This document shows positions 1 to 8,329 of a DNA stretch of 58,170 nucleotides, in pieces. The stretch spans positions 1 through 58,170 of the forward strand of contig NZ_SMLC01000032.1 in assembly GCF_004349245.1 (NCBI RefSeq). Direction: 5' to 3'. The translations under genes and the position numbers were made by a program. The number at the start of each line of letters is the position of its first letter. Position 1 is the stretch's first letter. The stretch comes from Actinomadura sp. 6K520. Its GTDB lineage: Bacteria > Actinomycetota > Actinomycetes > Streptosporangiales > Streptosporangiaceae. The notes under the pieces were generated by a model. The model was not told where the DNA came from. It was given only the letters and a program-made list of their open reading frames with translations, and did not search any database.

Positions 1-26
1 ACGCGGGGTCGTAGGGCGCGTGCATG

Positions 27-692
27 TCAGCGGGTTCCCGCGCCGGCGGATCCGACCAGGTGTCCGAACGCGATGACGTTGTCGGTGTAGTGGCCGCTGC
101 CGCGGTCGAAGCGCCCGCCGCAGGTGATCAGGCGGATCGCCGCGTGGCCGGGGTCCCCGTAAACCCGGCGGGTGGGGAACAGGTCCTTGTCGAAGCGCTC
201 GACCGAGTCGATCCGGAAGAGTGCCGTGCGGCCGTCGGCGCGGAGCACGCCGACCCGGTCGCCCTGACGCAGTTCGCCGAGCCGGTGGAAGACCGCCGGT
301 CCGTCCGCGGTGTCCACATGGCCGATGATCACCGCGGCGCCACGGCTGCCGGGCGCGGGCCCCAGCCGGTACCAGCCGGGCTCCTGCGCGCGGCTCAGCG
401 GGGGCGTCTCGACGGTCTGGTCCCGGTTCTTGGCCAGGGACATCAGCGGTGCCCGGACACCGATACGGGCCACGTCCAGCCGCAGCGGTGCCGAACGCGG
501 CAGTGCGGGCGCCGCGGAGGGCCCGGCGACGTCCGCCGCCTGCGGCGCGCCTGGGGCGGGGGGCGTCGGCGGATCCGCGGTGGCGGGGTGCCGCTGGAAC
601 GCCTGTGAGCCGAGGAGAGCCGCCGCGGCCAGGCCCGCGAGCCCGACGGCGGCGGCCGCCAGGACGCGCGGACGCGGGTCGTGACGCTTCAC
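27..692 (-). CDS. Class F sortase
   Basis: Cysteine transpeptidase of the sortase superfamily, expected at the outer face of the membrane. With the GTG at 692 the protein has 221 residues: a basic N-terminus, one hydrophobic anchor (about residues 10-28), a Pro/Ala-rich linker, then the catalytic domain. The catalytic His lies in 'IIGHVDT' (about residue 125) and the Cys in 'LITCGG' (about residue 191); Arg residues follow in 'GGRFDRGSGHYTDN'. The order His, Cys, Arg and the small size fit class F. The GTG at 692 has GAAGGAG about 10 nt upstream, whereas an in-frame GTG at 734 has no such signal. No protein with a C-terminal sorting signal is encoded nearby, so the substrate is unknown. Confidence 0.85.
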   Translation of the reverse strand: MKRHDPRPRVLAAAAVGLAGLAAAALLGSQAFQRHPATADPPTPPAPGAPQAADVAGPSAAPALPRSAPLRLDVARIGVRAPLMSLAKNRDQTVETPPLSRAQEPGWYRLGPAPGSRGAAVIIGHVDTADGPAVFHRLGELRQGDRVGVLRADGRTALFRIDSVERFDKDLFPTRRVYGDPGHAAIRLITCGGRFDRGSGHYTDNVIAFGHLVGSAGAGTR

Positions 693-1231
693 GGGGGCAG
701 GGCTCCTTCGGGAGTGCGCCGGGGGATACGCCACGAGCGCGGCGCCAGGGGGACGATAGTCGCCCAGAGTGAGATTATTGCGGAGATGTGGATAAAGTCG
801 CAGGTGGGAGGGATGTCGTGAAATGCGGTGTCGTTACCCTCGGTGGTCCTCTCGCTGGTGGCCTCAGTCGCACCAGCGGATGGACCATGCCCGTCTGCGG
901 GACGCCCTTTCATGGCCTTGACCTGCGAAAACAATGCTGTTCTGCCGGGCGGCGCCGGGAGGTCCGGGGCCCTCGGGGCCGGCGTGGATACAAAGATCGC
1001 TGACCGGAAGTGGCCGCTAGAGGGGCCGAAAATGATCAGTGGAGGGTTCTCGCCCGCGCCCGGCGACCGTACTGATCAGCGGACTCATGCAGCGGGACGC
1101 CCGCGGTCGCCGCCGCGAAATGGTCCAGTAATGTGCGCCCGCCCCTGTCCGAAACCTGGGGCCATGGGTCCGGTTCCGGGCTGGACGGTCGGGAGCGCGA
1201 TCGTGGAGGCCGAGGCCGCCCGGGAGGTCGT
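693..1231. other. Intergenic stretch, no gene seen
   Basis: About 540 bases between the start of the sortase and the end of the stressosome operon. Open frames here lack homology-like composition and ribosome sites. The one structure noted is an inverted repeat, TGATCAGT at 1033-1040 and ACTGATCA at 1071-1078, each arm containing the palindrome TGATCA. No clear promoter or U-tailed terminator was found. Confidence 0.5.
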
Positions 1232-2809
1232 TCAGGGGGTGCGGCGGAGGGCCACCAGGGCCACGTCGTCTTCGCGGTGGCCGAATTCGGCTATCAGGCG
1301 GTCGCTGAATCGTTCCAGGTCGTCGTCGACCGGGGTGGCTATGGTGCGCAGGCGTTCCAGGTTGGTGCTCAGGGAGATGCCCCGGTCTTCGATCAGGCCG
1401 TCGGTGATGAGGACCACGGTGCCGCCCGGGGGGACCTCGGTCTCCTCGATCGCCACGCGGTCGGCGGGGAAGCCCAGGAGGACGCCGCCGCCCGTGCCGT
1501 AGCGGGCCTCGCCGCCGGTGAGGTACAGCGGGGGGAGGTGGCCCGCGTTGGCCACCTGCAGGGCGCCGGTGCGGACGTTGAGGGTCATCAGGCACATCGT
1601 GACGGTCTGGTCGTCGTGGTAGCGCAGCATGACGCCGTTCAGGAGTTTCAGGATGGTGACGGCGTCGTGGCCCTCCTCGGCGAAGGCGCGCAGGGCGTGG
1701 CGGATCTCGGCCATGACCGTCGCGGCGTGCAGGGAGTGGCCCTGGACGTCGCCGATGGCGACGAGCACGTGCTCGCCGCGGTCGATGACCTCGTAGAAGT
1801 CGCCGCCCACCTCCGCCTGGTCGCTTGCCGGTTCGTAGCGGACGGAGAACGTCCAGCCCGGGACGGACGGGTGCTCCGAGGGGAGCAGGCTGCGCTGCAG
1901 GGTCAGGGAGATCAGGTGCTGCTCGGTGAAGGAGCGCATGGCCTCCATCGCCAGGGCCAGGGCCTGCCCGAGCTGGCGGAGGATGTTGAGGTCGACCTCG
2001 TCGGGCTCGCCGCGGGCCTCGATGCCGATGCAGATCGGGGGGCGGCCGCGTTTCGAGCGGGACATCACGACGGCGACGTCGCCGTGGGCGACCGCGTCGG
2101 GCAGCACCGACTTCCACTGGTGTGCGGAGACGATGGCGACTTCGGTGTCGGGCGCGTCGCCGAGTTCCATCAGGCCGGTCAGCTGGTCGAACACGCCGGG
2201 CGGGCTCGTGCGCTGCTCGGGTGTGCCGTCCAGGGTGACCGCCCGCCGGGGGCGGCCGTCCGGGGCCAGGACGAGCACCGAGGCGGGCTCGGCGAAGATG
2301 TCGTAGGCGCCGCGGGCGGCGACCGTGGTCAGCTCCTCGAAGTTCTCCGCGGCGTTGATCGCGAGGGAGGTGCGGGTGAACGCGGTGAGCTGGCCGGCCA
2401 CCCGCTCGGCCCGGACCCGGGCGCGGTAGTAGCGCATGACGGCCTCGACGGTCGCGATGAACTCGTCGGGGTCGATGGGGTCGGTCAGGTAGGCGTCGGC
2501 GCCGCGCTGGAGCCCGTGGGTGCGGTCGGTGACGTCCACCGCCCACGCGGAGATGTGGATGACGGGCATGGACGCGGTCTCCGGGTCCGCCTTGATCCGC
2601 GCGCTGACCTCGACGCCGCTCATGTCGGGCAGCTTGACGTCCAGGACGACGAGGTTCACGTCGTGTTCGGCGAGCCGATGGAAGGTCTCCGCCCCGTTCG
2701 TCGCGTACACCACGGTGTGGCCCGCGCGCTGCAGCCAGCTCCCGATGATGTACCGCTTGGTGTTGTCGTCGTCGACGACCAGCGCGGTGCAGTGCTCCAC
2801 GTCCGTCAT
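1232..2809 (-). CDS. Receiver-PP2C (SpoIIE/RsbU-type) phosphatase
   Basis: 525-residue response regulator with a phosphatase output, likely dephosphorylating an anti-sigma-factor antagonist. An N-terminal receiver (about 1-125) has Asp13/Asp14 and the phospho-acceptor Asp57 in 'VVLDVKLP'. A GAF-like middle (about 140-290) leads to a SpoIIE/PP2C domain (about 300-525) with 'VGGDFYE', 'GDVQGHS', 'NAGHLPPL', 'ITDGL' and 'EDDVALVAL', the metal-binding aspartate motifs of RsbU-type phosphatases. The conserved receiver Lys is replaced by Asp110 in 'YLTDPIDP'. It is the last gene of the operon; its ATG overlaps the kinase stop by 4 nt (ATGA), so the kinase upstream is its likely partner. Confidence 0.9.
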   Translation of the reverse strand: MTDVEHCTALVVDDDNTKRYIIGSWLQRAGHTVVYATNGAETFHRLAEHDVNLVVLDVKLPDMSGVEVSARIKADPETASMPVIHISAWAVDVTDRTHGLQRGADAYLTDPIDPDEFIATVEAVMRYYRARVRAERVAGQLTAFTRTSLAINAAENFEELTTVAARGAYDIFAEPASVLVLAPDGRPRRAVTLDGTPEQRTSPPGVFDQLTGLMELGDAPDTEVAIVSAHQWKSVLPDAVAHGDVAVVMSRSKRGRPPICIGIEARGEPDEVDLNILRQLGQALALAMEAMRSFTEQHLISLTLQRSLLPSEHPSVPGWTFSVRYEPASDQAEVGGDFYEVIDRGEHVLVAIGDVQGHSLHAATVMAEIRHALRAFAEEGHDAVTILKLLNGVMLRYHDDQTVTMCLMTLNVRTGALQVANAGHLPPLYLTGGEARYGTGGGVLLGFPADRVAIEETEVPPGGTVVLITDGLIEDRGISLSTNLERLRTIATPVDDDLERFSDRLIAEFGHREDDVALVALRRTP

Positions 2810-4488
2810 CGGTCCCCTCGCGTTCGCCGTTCCCTGATCTGCCGCATGGTCTCCGCCAGCATGACCGGATCGATGTGGTCCCTGCTCAGCGTGGCGTCGG
2901 CCCTGGGCGGTGGCGGGCCCGACGCCGTCGCCTCGGTGACCGCCACCACCATCGCGTCGGGCGGCAGGGCGGTGACGTCCTCGCCGGAGCCGAGCAGGAC
3001 GAGGTCGGGTGCGGCGGACGCGGCGAGGTCCAGCGCGGTGGCGGCGTCCGGGGCCTCGCTCACCCGGTCGGCCACGTCCTCGACCAGGCCGCGGAGGGTG
3101 CGGCGCGTCGTCTCCTCGCCGACGATGAGTACGTGCCGAAGGCCGAGGTCGGCGAGCGGCCGGTGGGTGGGCAGCCGCACCGTCACGGTCGTCCCCGCAC
3201 CGAGGGTGCTTTCCAGGGAGAGGTCGCCGCCGAGGAGCATCGTGAGCCGCTGGGCGTAGGGCAGGCCCAGGCCCGTGCCACCCGCGCTCACGCCGGGGAC
3301 CTGGTAGAACTCCTCGAAGACCCGTTCGCGGTCGGCGGGCGGGATGCCCCTGCCGGTGTCGGCCACGATGAAGGTCACCTGGTCCGGCGCGGCCCGGACG
3401 GTCAGCCGCACCTCTCCCGTGTCGGTGAACTTCAGCGCGTTGCCGAGCAGGTTGCGCAGCACGCGCGTCAGCATCACCTCGTCGGTCAGCAGGACGGGCG
3501 GAGCATCGGCGGCGTCCACGGTGAGCGTCAGGCCCTGGCGCTTGGCGATGGGCGCCAGCAGCGCGGTCAGCTGGCCCAGCAGGGAGTGCGTGTCGACCAG
3601 GCCGGGACGGGGTTCCAGCCGGCCCTGCTCTGCCTTCGCCATGTCCAGCAGCTCGTCCACCATCCCGAGCAGTGCCGCCCCGGTGTCGATGACCAGGGAC
3701 ACCTGCCGCTGCTGCTCCTCGCCGAGGGGACCGTTCCGGGGGTCGAGCAGCAGGCGGGCGAGGCCGAGGATGCCGTTGATGGGAGTGCGGAGCTCGTGGC
3801 TGATGCTGGCCCAGAACCGGTTCTTCGTCTCGACGGCCTCGCGGAGCTGGTCGGTCTTCTCGTCCAGTTCCGCGTACAGGGCCACGACACCCTGGTTGGT
3901 CTTCTCCAACTCCTCGGAGAGCTCGGTGTAGAGCGCCATCACGCCCCGGTTGGTCTGCTCCAGTTCGGCGTTGAGCTCCTGGAGTTCCTCGCGCCTGCGC
4001 TGGGACTCCTCCAGTGCCTCGATCAGCTCGACGTTCTGCGTGCGCAGCTCCTCCAGCGCGGAGACCGGGTGCATCCGCCGCAGCCGGACGCGCAGCTCGT
4101 CGAGCCCGTCGTCGGTGACGCGGGCGCCCGGCGGCAGGTTCTTGCGGGTCCGGACGACGCCGACCTCCCCCGTGACGTCCTCCTCGACCTTGTCCATCAG
4201 GCGTGCGGCGGCCGCGACGCCCTCACCGGGGCACGCCACGTCCGGCCGGGGGGTGAAGACGAGCTCGATCATCAGGCCGGGGTCGTGGTCCCGGTCGAGC
4301 TGGAAGGCGACCGAGACCCGGCCGTAGCAGGAGTACAGCTCCCGGCCGAGTTCGCTGAGGGCGGTGGCGACGCGGACCTGGTCGTGGTGGGGGCAGTGCA
4401 GGGCGGCGGCGACGTGCCTGCCGGCCTGCCGGACGGCGAACACGTCCTCCTCGGCGGTGAGGAGCAGCCGCACGAGCTCGTCCGCCAT
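2806..4488 (-). CDS. Hybrid sensor histidine kinase with degenerate receiver
   Basis: 560 residues, no membrane segment. Order: an N-terminal region (about 1-120) resembling an ATP-binding anti-sigma fold but without a clear nucleotide box; a long coiled coil (about 140-225) with two near-identical 19-residue units ('LEQTNRGVMALYTELSEE' and 'LEKTNQGVVALYAELDEK'); HisKA with phospho-accepting His231 in 'SHELRTP'; HATPase_c with 'RNLLGNALKF', 'DTGRGI' and 'GGTGLGL'; and a C-terminal receiver-like domain (about 445-560). That last domain reads GEE in place of the acidic DDE and has Gly where the phospho-acceptor Asp should be, so it probably cannot be phosphorylated. The ATG lies 4 nt after the stop of the ATPase/PP2C gene. 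Confidence 0.88.
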   Translation of the reverse strand: MADELVRLLLTAEEDVFAVRQAGRHVAAALHCPHHDQVRVATALSELGRELYSCYGRVSVAFQLDRDHDPGLMIELVFTPRPDVACPGEGVAAAARLMDKVEEDVTGEVGVVRTRKNLPPGARVTDDGLDELRVRLRRMHPVSALEELRTQNVELIEALEESQRRREELQELNAELEQTNRGVMALYTELSEELEKTNQGVVALYAELDEKTDQLREAVETKNRFWASISHELRTPINGILGLARLLLDPRNGPLGEEQQRQVSLVIDTGAALLGMVDELLDMAKAEQGRLEPRPGLVDTHSLLGQLTALLAPIAKRQGLTLTVDAADAPPVLLTDEVMLTRVLRNLLGNALKFTDTGEVRLTVRAAPDQVTFIVADTGRGIPPADRERVFEEFYQVPGVSAGGTGLGLPYAQRLTMLLGGDLSLESTLGAGTTVTVRLPTHRPLADLGLRHVLIVGEETTRRTLRGLVEDVADRVSEAPDAATALDLAASAAPDLVLLGSGEDVTALPPDAMVVAVTEATASGPPPPRADATLSRDHIDPVMLAETMRQIRERRTRGDR

Positions 4489-4492
4489 GCGG

Positions 4493-5548
4493 TCACCCCC
4501 TTCCTGGCGACGTCACCGCGAGCACCGAACGGTCGTCGTGTCTGGAACCGGCGTCCCGCAGCAGGCTCGCCGCGATCAGCAGGGGCTCGCGGCCGAACAG
4601 CCCGGGCCGGGCGGCGGGATCCCACCGTTCGGTCAGGCCGTCGGAGTGCAGCACGACCGCCGCCCCGGGCGGCAGATCGTAGACCTGCTCCCGGACGCGG
4701 GCATGCGACCCGGCGATTCCCGGAACCGAGATCATCCCGGTGCGGCGGTCCGGATGGACGATCCACCCCGAGATGTTCCCGACTCCGGCATAACGTACCC
4801 GCCCCCGCTCCGGGACGATCAGCGCGACGGCGACGGCGCCGCCCCGGGTGGGGCGCAGCCGCCGGTGGATCCGTTCGAGGATCTCGGCGGGGCGCGCCGG
4901 CAGCCGGGTCTCCCGCATCACCTGGACGGCCTCCTGCGCCGCGCGTGCCGCGAGCGGGCCGTGCCCGAGACCGTCGCAGAGCATCGCGTACACCGACCCG
5001 TCGGAGGTGGCCAGCGCGGCGTAGGCGTCGCCGCATTCCGCCTCGCCGGTTATCGGGCGGGTCACCCCGGCGAACGGCGGGTCGGACCGGGACGCCGCGG
5101 GCGCGGCGCCGTCCGCCGGCTGCCGGAACCGGGCGTAGAGCGTGGTGCCGACCCGGGGGAGCGAGTGGAGGCCGCTGCGGTCGGCGAGCCGCTCGATCGA
5201 GCCCAGCCCGAGGCCCAGCGTCCCGCTGGTGGAGTAGCCGCCGAGGCGGGAGCGGGGCACGTCGGCGATGCCGGGGCCGTGGTCCACGCAGACGATCTCC
5301 AGCGCCGCGGCGGTCCCGTCCCGGACGACGCGCACCAGCATCTCGCCCCGCGACGCGTGCTTGGCGAGGTTGGTGGCGGCCTCGGTGGCCGCGAGCTGGA
5401 CCTGGCCGAGCCGTTCCCCGGCGAAGCCGAGCCGTTCGGCGAACACGGTGATGCCGCGCCGCACCCCGGCGGCGGCGCTGATCTCCTCGACGGTGAACCA
5501 GCGCGACTCGTCCGCGGTCGGGCTGGCCGTCCAGTCGGCGACCGTCAC
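4493..5548 (-). CDS. Anti-sigma-type ATPase fused to PP2C phosphatase (RsbX-like)
   Basis: 351 residues. The first 145 form a GHKL ATPase like RsbW/RsbT ('ATEAATNLAKHA', 'DHGPGI', 'TLGLGLG'). The remainder is a compact PP2C domain ('GDAYA', 'CDGLGHG', 'GVGNIS', 'HSDGL', 'DDRSVLAV') resembling RsbX, which resets stressosomes by dephosphorylating RsbS and RsbR. The start is set by a GTG overlapping the RsbT stop as GTGA (5545-5548); an upstream in-frame extension to 5668 would run through most of rsbT's 3' half and is composed of Arg-rich shadow sequence. Having kinase-like and phosphatase-like domains in one chain next to rsbT suggests feedback on the same substrates. Confidence 0.88.
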   Translation of the reverse strand: MTVADWTASPTADESRWFTVEEISAAAGVRRGITVFAERLGFAGERLGQVQLAATEAATNLAKHASRGEMLVRVVRDGTAAALEIVCVDHGPGIADVPRSRLGGYSTSGTLGLGLGSIERLADRSGLHSLPRVGTTLYARFRQPADGAAPAASRSDPPFAGVTRPITGEAECGDAYAALATSDGSVYAMLCDGLGHGPLAARAAQEAVQVMRETRLPARPAEILERIHRRLRPTRGGAVAVALIVPERGRVRYAGVGNISGWIVHPDRRTGMISVPGIAGSHARVREQVYDLPPGAAVVLHSDGLTERWDPAARPGLFGREPLLIAASLLRDAGSRHDDRSVLAVTSPGRG

Positions 5549-5955
5549 CGGGTCCACTTGGCCACCGTCACCGTGGTGCCCTCGCCGGGCACGCTGTCGA
5601 GCGAGAACTCGTCCACGAGACGGCGGGTGCCGGACAGGCCGAGCCCGAGCCCGTTCCCGCTGGACCATCCCTCGACCAGGGCCTGCTCGGTGTCGGGGAT
5701 GCCGGGGCCCTGGTCGGTGAAGACGATGCGGAGACCGGGCTTGCCGCGGTCGCTGACGGCCTGGGCGATGCCCACCGAACCGCCCCCGCCGTGGACGAGC
5801 GTGTTGCGCGCCAGCTCGCTGGCCGCGGTGACGATCTTGGTCTGGTCGACGAGGGAGAAGCCGGCCGAGGCCGCCACGGTCCGCACGACCTGCCGCACGC
5901 GCACGACGTCGTCATTACTGGCGATGGGCATCTCGCCGGTGGGCTCGGTGGTCAC
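5545..5955 (-). CDS. rsbT: Stressosome serine kinase RsbT
   Basis: 136-residue GHKL-family anti-sigma regulatory kinase. The nucleotide-binding boxes are visible: 'ELARNTLVHG' (N box, about 46-55), 'DQGPGI' (about 81-86) and 'GNGLGLGLSG'. In the known system RsbT phosphorylates RsbS and RsbR and, once released, activates a PP2C phosphatase. Here two such phosphatases lie downstream. It starts with GTG at 5955, overlapping the rsbS stop (GTGA), and its own stop overlaps the next gene in the same way, so translation of the module is probably coupled. Confidence 0.92.
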   Translation of the reverse strand: MTTEPTGEMPIASNDDVVRVRQVVRTVAASAGFSLVDQTKIVTAASELARNTLVHGGGGSVGIAQAVSDRGKPGLRIVFTDQGPGIPDTEQALVEGWSSGNGLGLGLSGTRRLVDEFSLDSVPGEGTTVTVAKWTR

Positions 5956-6314
5956 CGGTCACCCAGCGACGACTCGAGGAGCCGCATCCCCTGCTCCAGA
6001 TCCAGCGCGGTGCGGACGCCGTCCAGGGACAGCCCGAGCTCCACCAGCGTGATCGCCACGGCGGGACGCATGCCGACGACGACGGTCTCGGCGTCCATCA
6101 GCCGCGCCATGGCGGCGATGGTGGCGAACATCCGGCCGATGAACGAGTCCACGATGTCGACCGCGGAGATGTCGATGATCACACCCCGCGCCCCGGTCCT
6201 GACGATCGCGTCGGCCAGGTCCTCCTGGAGCGCGATGACGGTCTGGTCCTGGAGGTCGGTCTGGATGGACACCAGCAGGAACCGGCCGATCTTGAGGATC
6301 GGTATCTGCTGCAT
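5952..6314 (-). CDS. rsbS: Stressosome scaffold RsbS (STAS domain)
   Basis: 120-residue single STAS domain beginning 'MQQIPILKIG', the usual RsbS N-terminus. The phosphorylatable serine is Ser57 in 'VDIVDSFIGRMF', matching the RsbT target of B. subtilis RsbS. A longer open frame continues upstream to 7076, but its sequence is Arg-rich shadow of rsbR, and the ATG at 6314 shares one nucleotide with the rsbR stop (TGATG). Together with RsbR it should form the icosahedral stressosome core in the cytoplasm. Confidence 0.92.
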   Translation of the reverse strand: MQQIPILKIGRFLLVSIQTDLQDQTVIALQEDLADAIVRTGARGVIIDISAVDIVDSFIGRMFATIAAMARLMDAETVVVGMRPAVAITLVELGLSLDGVRTALDLEQGMRLLESSLGDR

Positions 6315-7156
6315 CACGAGTCCTTTTCGCCGAGGACCCGCAGGCCGCTGCCGCGCAGCGCGTGGGCCAGCGCGTCGGCGAGGCTGGACTTGGTGACGAT
6401 GTCGCCGAACTCGATGCCGAGCGCGGCGATGGTGTGCGCGATCTGGGGGCGGATGCCGGAGATGACGCATTCGGCGCCCATCAGCCGGGCCGCCATGACC
6501 GTCTTCAGCAGGTGCTGCGCGACCTCGGTGTCGACCGCGGGCACTCCCGTGATGTCGATCACGGCGTACCGGGAGCCGGTGTCGGCGAGCATCTGGAGCA
6601 TCGTCTCCATCACCACCTGGGTGCGGGCAGAGTCCAGCGTGCCGACCAGCGGGACGCCGAGGATGCCGTCCCACAGCTTCACCACGGGCGTGGACAGCTC
6701 CAGCAGCTGCTCGGCCTGGTCGGCGATGACCTGCTCGCGCGCGTTGGCGTACGTCTCGAAGGTCGCCAGCCCGAGTTCGTCGATGTAGGCGGAGAACTCG
6801 ATGAAGTCGGCGTAGACCCCGTCGTCGCCGGCTTCCAGCTCCTCGTGGACGGCCCGCTTGAGCGCGAACACGCCGATGGCGGTCTCGGTCGGGCTGAAGC
6901 CCTGCCGGGCGCGGCTGCGGGAGATGTCGGCGAGCGCCGCGCGCAGTTCCCCCGCGGTGGTGCCGCCGGGGTCGGTGAGCGCGCCCTCGACCAGGTCGTA
7001 CAGCTCGGTCAGTTCCGAGCGCACCTCGGCCTCGGTGATGCGGCCGCGCGTCCCCTCGGTGACCAGCTCGACCCACCGGCCCAGGACCGCGTCGCGCCGC
7101 GAGCGCAGGAGGCGCGACATATGGGGCTCGGCTGTCCCGCTCGGCTCACCGCTCAT
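6314..7156 (-). CDS. RsbR-type stressosome sensor (RsbRD N-terminal + STAS)
   Basis: 280 residues. The N-terminal half (about 10-150) is an all-helical sensor region of the RsbRD type, beginning 'SRLLRSRRDAVLGRWVELV'. The C-terminal STAS domain (about 160-275) carries 'DITGVPAVDTEVAQHL', with Thr at the site phosphorylated by RsbT in RsbR proteins. The ATG at 7156 is preceded by GGGAG with good spacing; the ATG 12 nt further upstream is not. First gene of the operon. The signal sensed cannot be read from the sequence. Confidence 0.88.
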   Translation of the reverse strand: MSGEPSGTAEPHMSRLLRSRRDAVLGRWVELVTEGTRGRITEAEVRSELTELYDLVEGALTDPGGTTAGELRAALADISRSRARQGFSPTETAIGVFALKRAVHEELEAGDDGVYADFIEFSAYIDELGLATFETYANAREQVIADQAEQLLELSTPVVKLWDGILGVPLVGTLDSARTQVVMETMLQMLADTGSRYAVIDITGVPAVDTEVAQHLLKTVMAARLMGAECVISGIRPQIAHTIAALGIEFGDIVTKSSLADALAHALRGSGLRVLGEKDS

Positions 7157-7510
7157 TGTTTCTCCCATCTACAGATGTCCGCCGGGAAGGTGTCGCATGG
7201 CGTGTTTACCCGAGACTTTCCCGCAATGCGGTTATTTGTCGTGGTGCAACGTTAACCGGCAGCGCTCGCCGAGACGCCTCCCCCACCCGCATCCGGCGGA
7301 GCGATCGCGGCGGGTGCACCGCCTCCATGCCGGGTGACCTGGACTTCCTTCCCCGGACCACCTGTGTCGGGCCTCTCAACAGACTATGCGGGTCCCGCCC
7401 GTGCTGTTACCGTCCGGTACGAGGGGCGCGGCCGGACCCGCGGGGGCCCGATGTTCGGGTTTTGGTCTACCGGTGACCGGCGGGGCGGCCCAGGGGGTAG
7501 ACCTGCGTCC
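7157..7510. other. Divergent intergenic region, stressosome operon / PP2C gene
   Basis: About 350 bases that must hold the promoters for both directions. A perfect 11-bp palindrome CCGCAATGCGG is at 7221-7231. No convincing SigB-type (GTTT ... GGGTA) promoter was found on either strand. No gene is evident. Confidence 0.4.
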
Positions 7511-8248
7511 GTGCAGGTGAGTTATGCGAGCGAGGCGACTCCGGGGCGGCCGAACGAGGACTTCGTGGCGGCGGGCCCCGGGTGGGTCGCGCTGCTGGAC
7601 GGGGCGACGGCACCGCCGGGCGTGGACAGCGGGTGCCGGCACGACCCGGCGTGGCTGGTGCGCAGGCTCGGCGGGCGGATCGCGGCGCTGCTGGCGCCGG
7701 AGGACGGCCGGCCGCTGCCCGACCTGGTCGCGGAGGCGATCAAGGTGACGGGGGAGGGGCACGCGGGGACCTGCGACCTGCAGAACCCGGACAGCCCCTC
7801 GGCTACGGTGTCGCTGCTGCGCCGGCGCGGCCCGGCGGTGGAGTGGTACGTCCTCGCCGACTCGCCGATCGTGGTGGACGACGGCGAGGTGCGCGTCTTC
7901 CGGGACGACCGCGTCGACCATCTGCCGAGCTACACGCTGGAGTCCGTGCGGAGCCTGCGGAACAGCCCCGGCGGGTTCTGGGTGGCGAGCACGAGACCGG
8001 AGGCCGCGTACGAGGGGCTGACCGGTGAGGTGCCGGTGGCGGGGCTGCGGCGGGCGGCGGTGCTGAGCGACGGGGCGTCCAGGCTCGTGGAGCGGTTCGG
8101 GCGGATGGGCTGGGGCGACCTGCTCCGGCTGCTGGACGAGGAGGGGCCGCGGGAGCTGATCCGGCGGACCAGGGAGGCCGAGGGGTCCGCGACCGGCCCG
8201 CGCGGGAAGCGGTACGACGACGCCACCGCGGTCCTCGTCCGGTTCTGA
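7511..8248 (+). CDS. PP2C-like serine/threonine phosphatase domain protein
   Basis: 245 residues from the GTG at 7511. It shows PP2C-type metal motifs: 'GRPNEDF' near the start, 'ALLDGAT' (about 29-35), 'VLSDGAS' (about 186-192) and 'RYDDATAVLV' at the end. Proteins of this actinobacterial group are small cytosolic PP2C-like enzymes of unknown substrate. The GTG begins the conserved part and has AGGGGG about 13 nt upstream; an ATG at 7451 would add 20 Gly/Arg-rich residues and cannot be excluded. It is divergent from the stressosome operon, so a link to sigma-factor signalling is plausible but unproven. Confidence 0.78.
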   Translation: MQVSYASEATPGRPNEDFVAAGPGWVALLDGATAPPGVDSGCRHDPAWLVRRLGGRIAALLAPEDGRPLPDLVAEAIKVTGEGHAGTCDLQNPDSPSATVSLLRRRGPAVEWYVLADSPIVVDDGEVRVFRDDRVDHLPSYTLESVRSLRNSPGGFWVASTRPEAAYEGLTGEVPVAGLRRAAVLSDGASRLVERFGRMGWGDLLRLLDEEGPRELIRRTREAEGSATGPRGKRYDDATAVLVRF

Positions 8249-8298
8249 CGCCGCCGGTTCTGCCGCCGCCGGTTCCGACCTCGCCGGTTCCGGCGCCG
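8239..8298 (+). repeat. Four 15-bp tandem repeats across a stop codon
   Basis: CCGGTTC recurs at 8239, 8254, 8269 and 8284, exactly 15 bp apart, each followed by a variable 8-nt GC-rich segment. The first unit contains the TGA stop of the PP2C-like gene; the others lie in the spacer before the acyl-CoA dehydrogenase gene. Confidence 0.85.
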
Positions 8299-8329
8299 GA
8301 ATCGGCGGCGGCGAAGACGGGCGCCATCC

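Noticed and set aside
7157..7330. SigB-type promoter upstream of the stressosome operon
   Set aside because: GGGTAA occurs on the minus strand, but no GTTT lies at the right distance.
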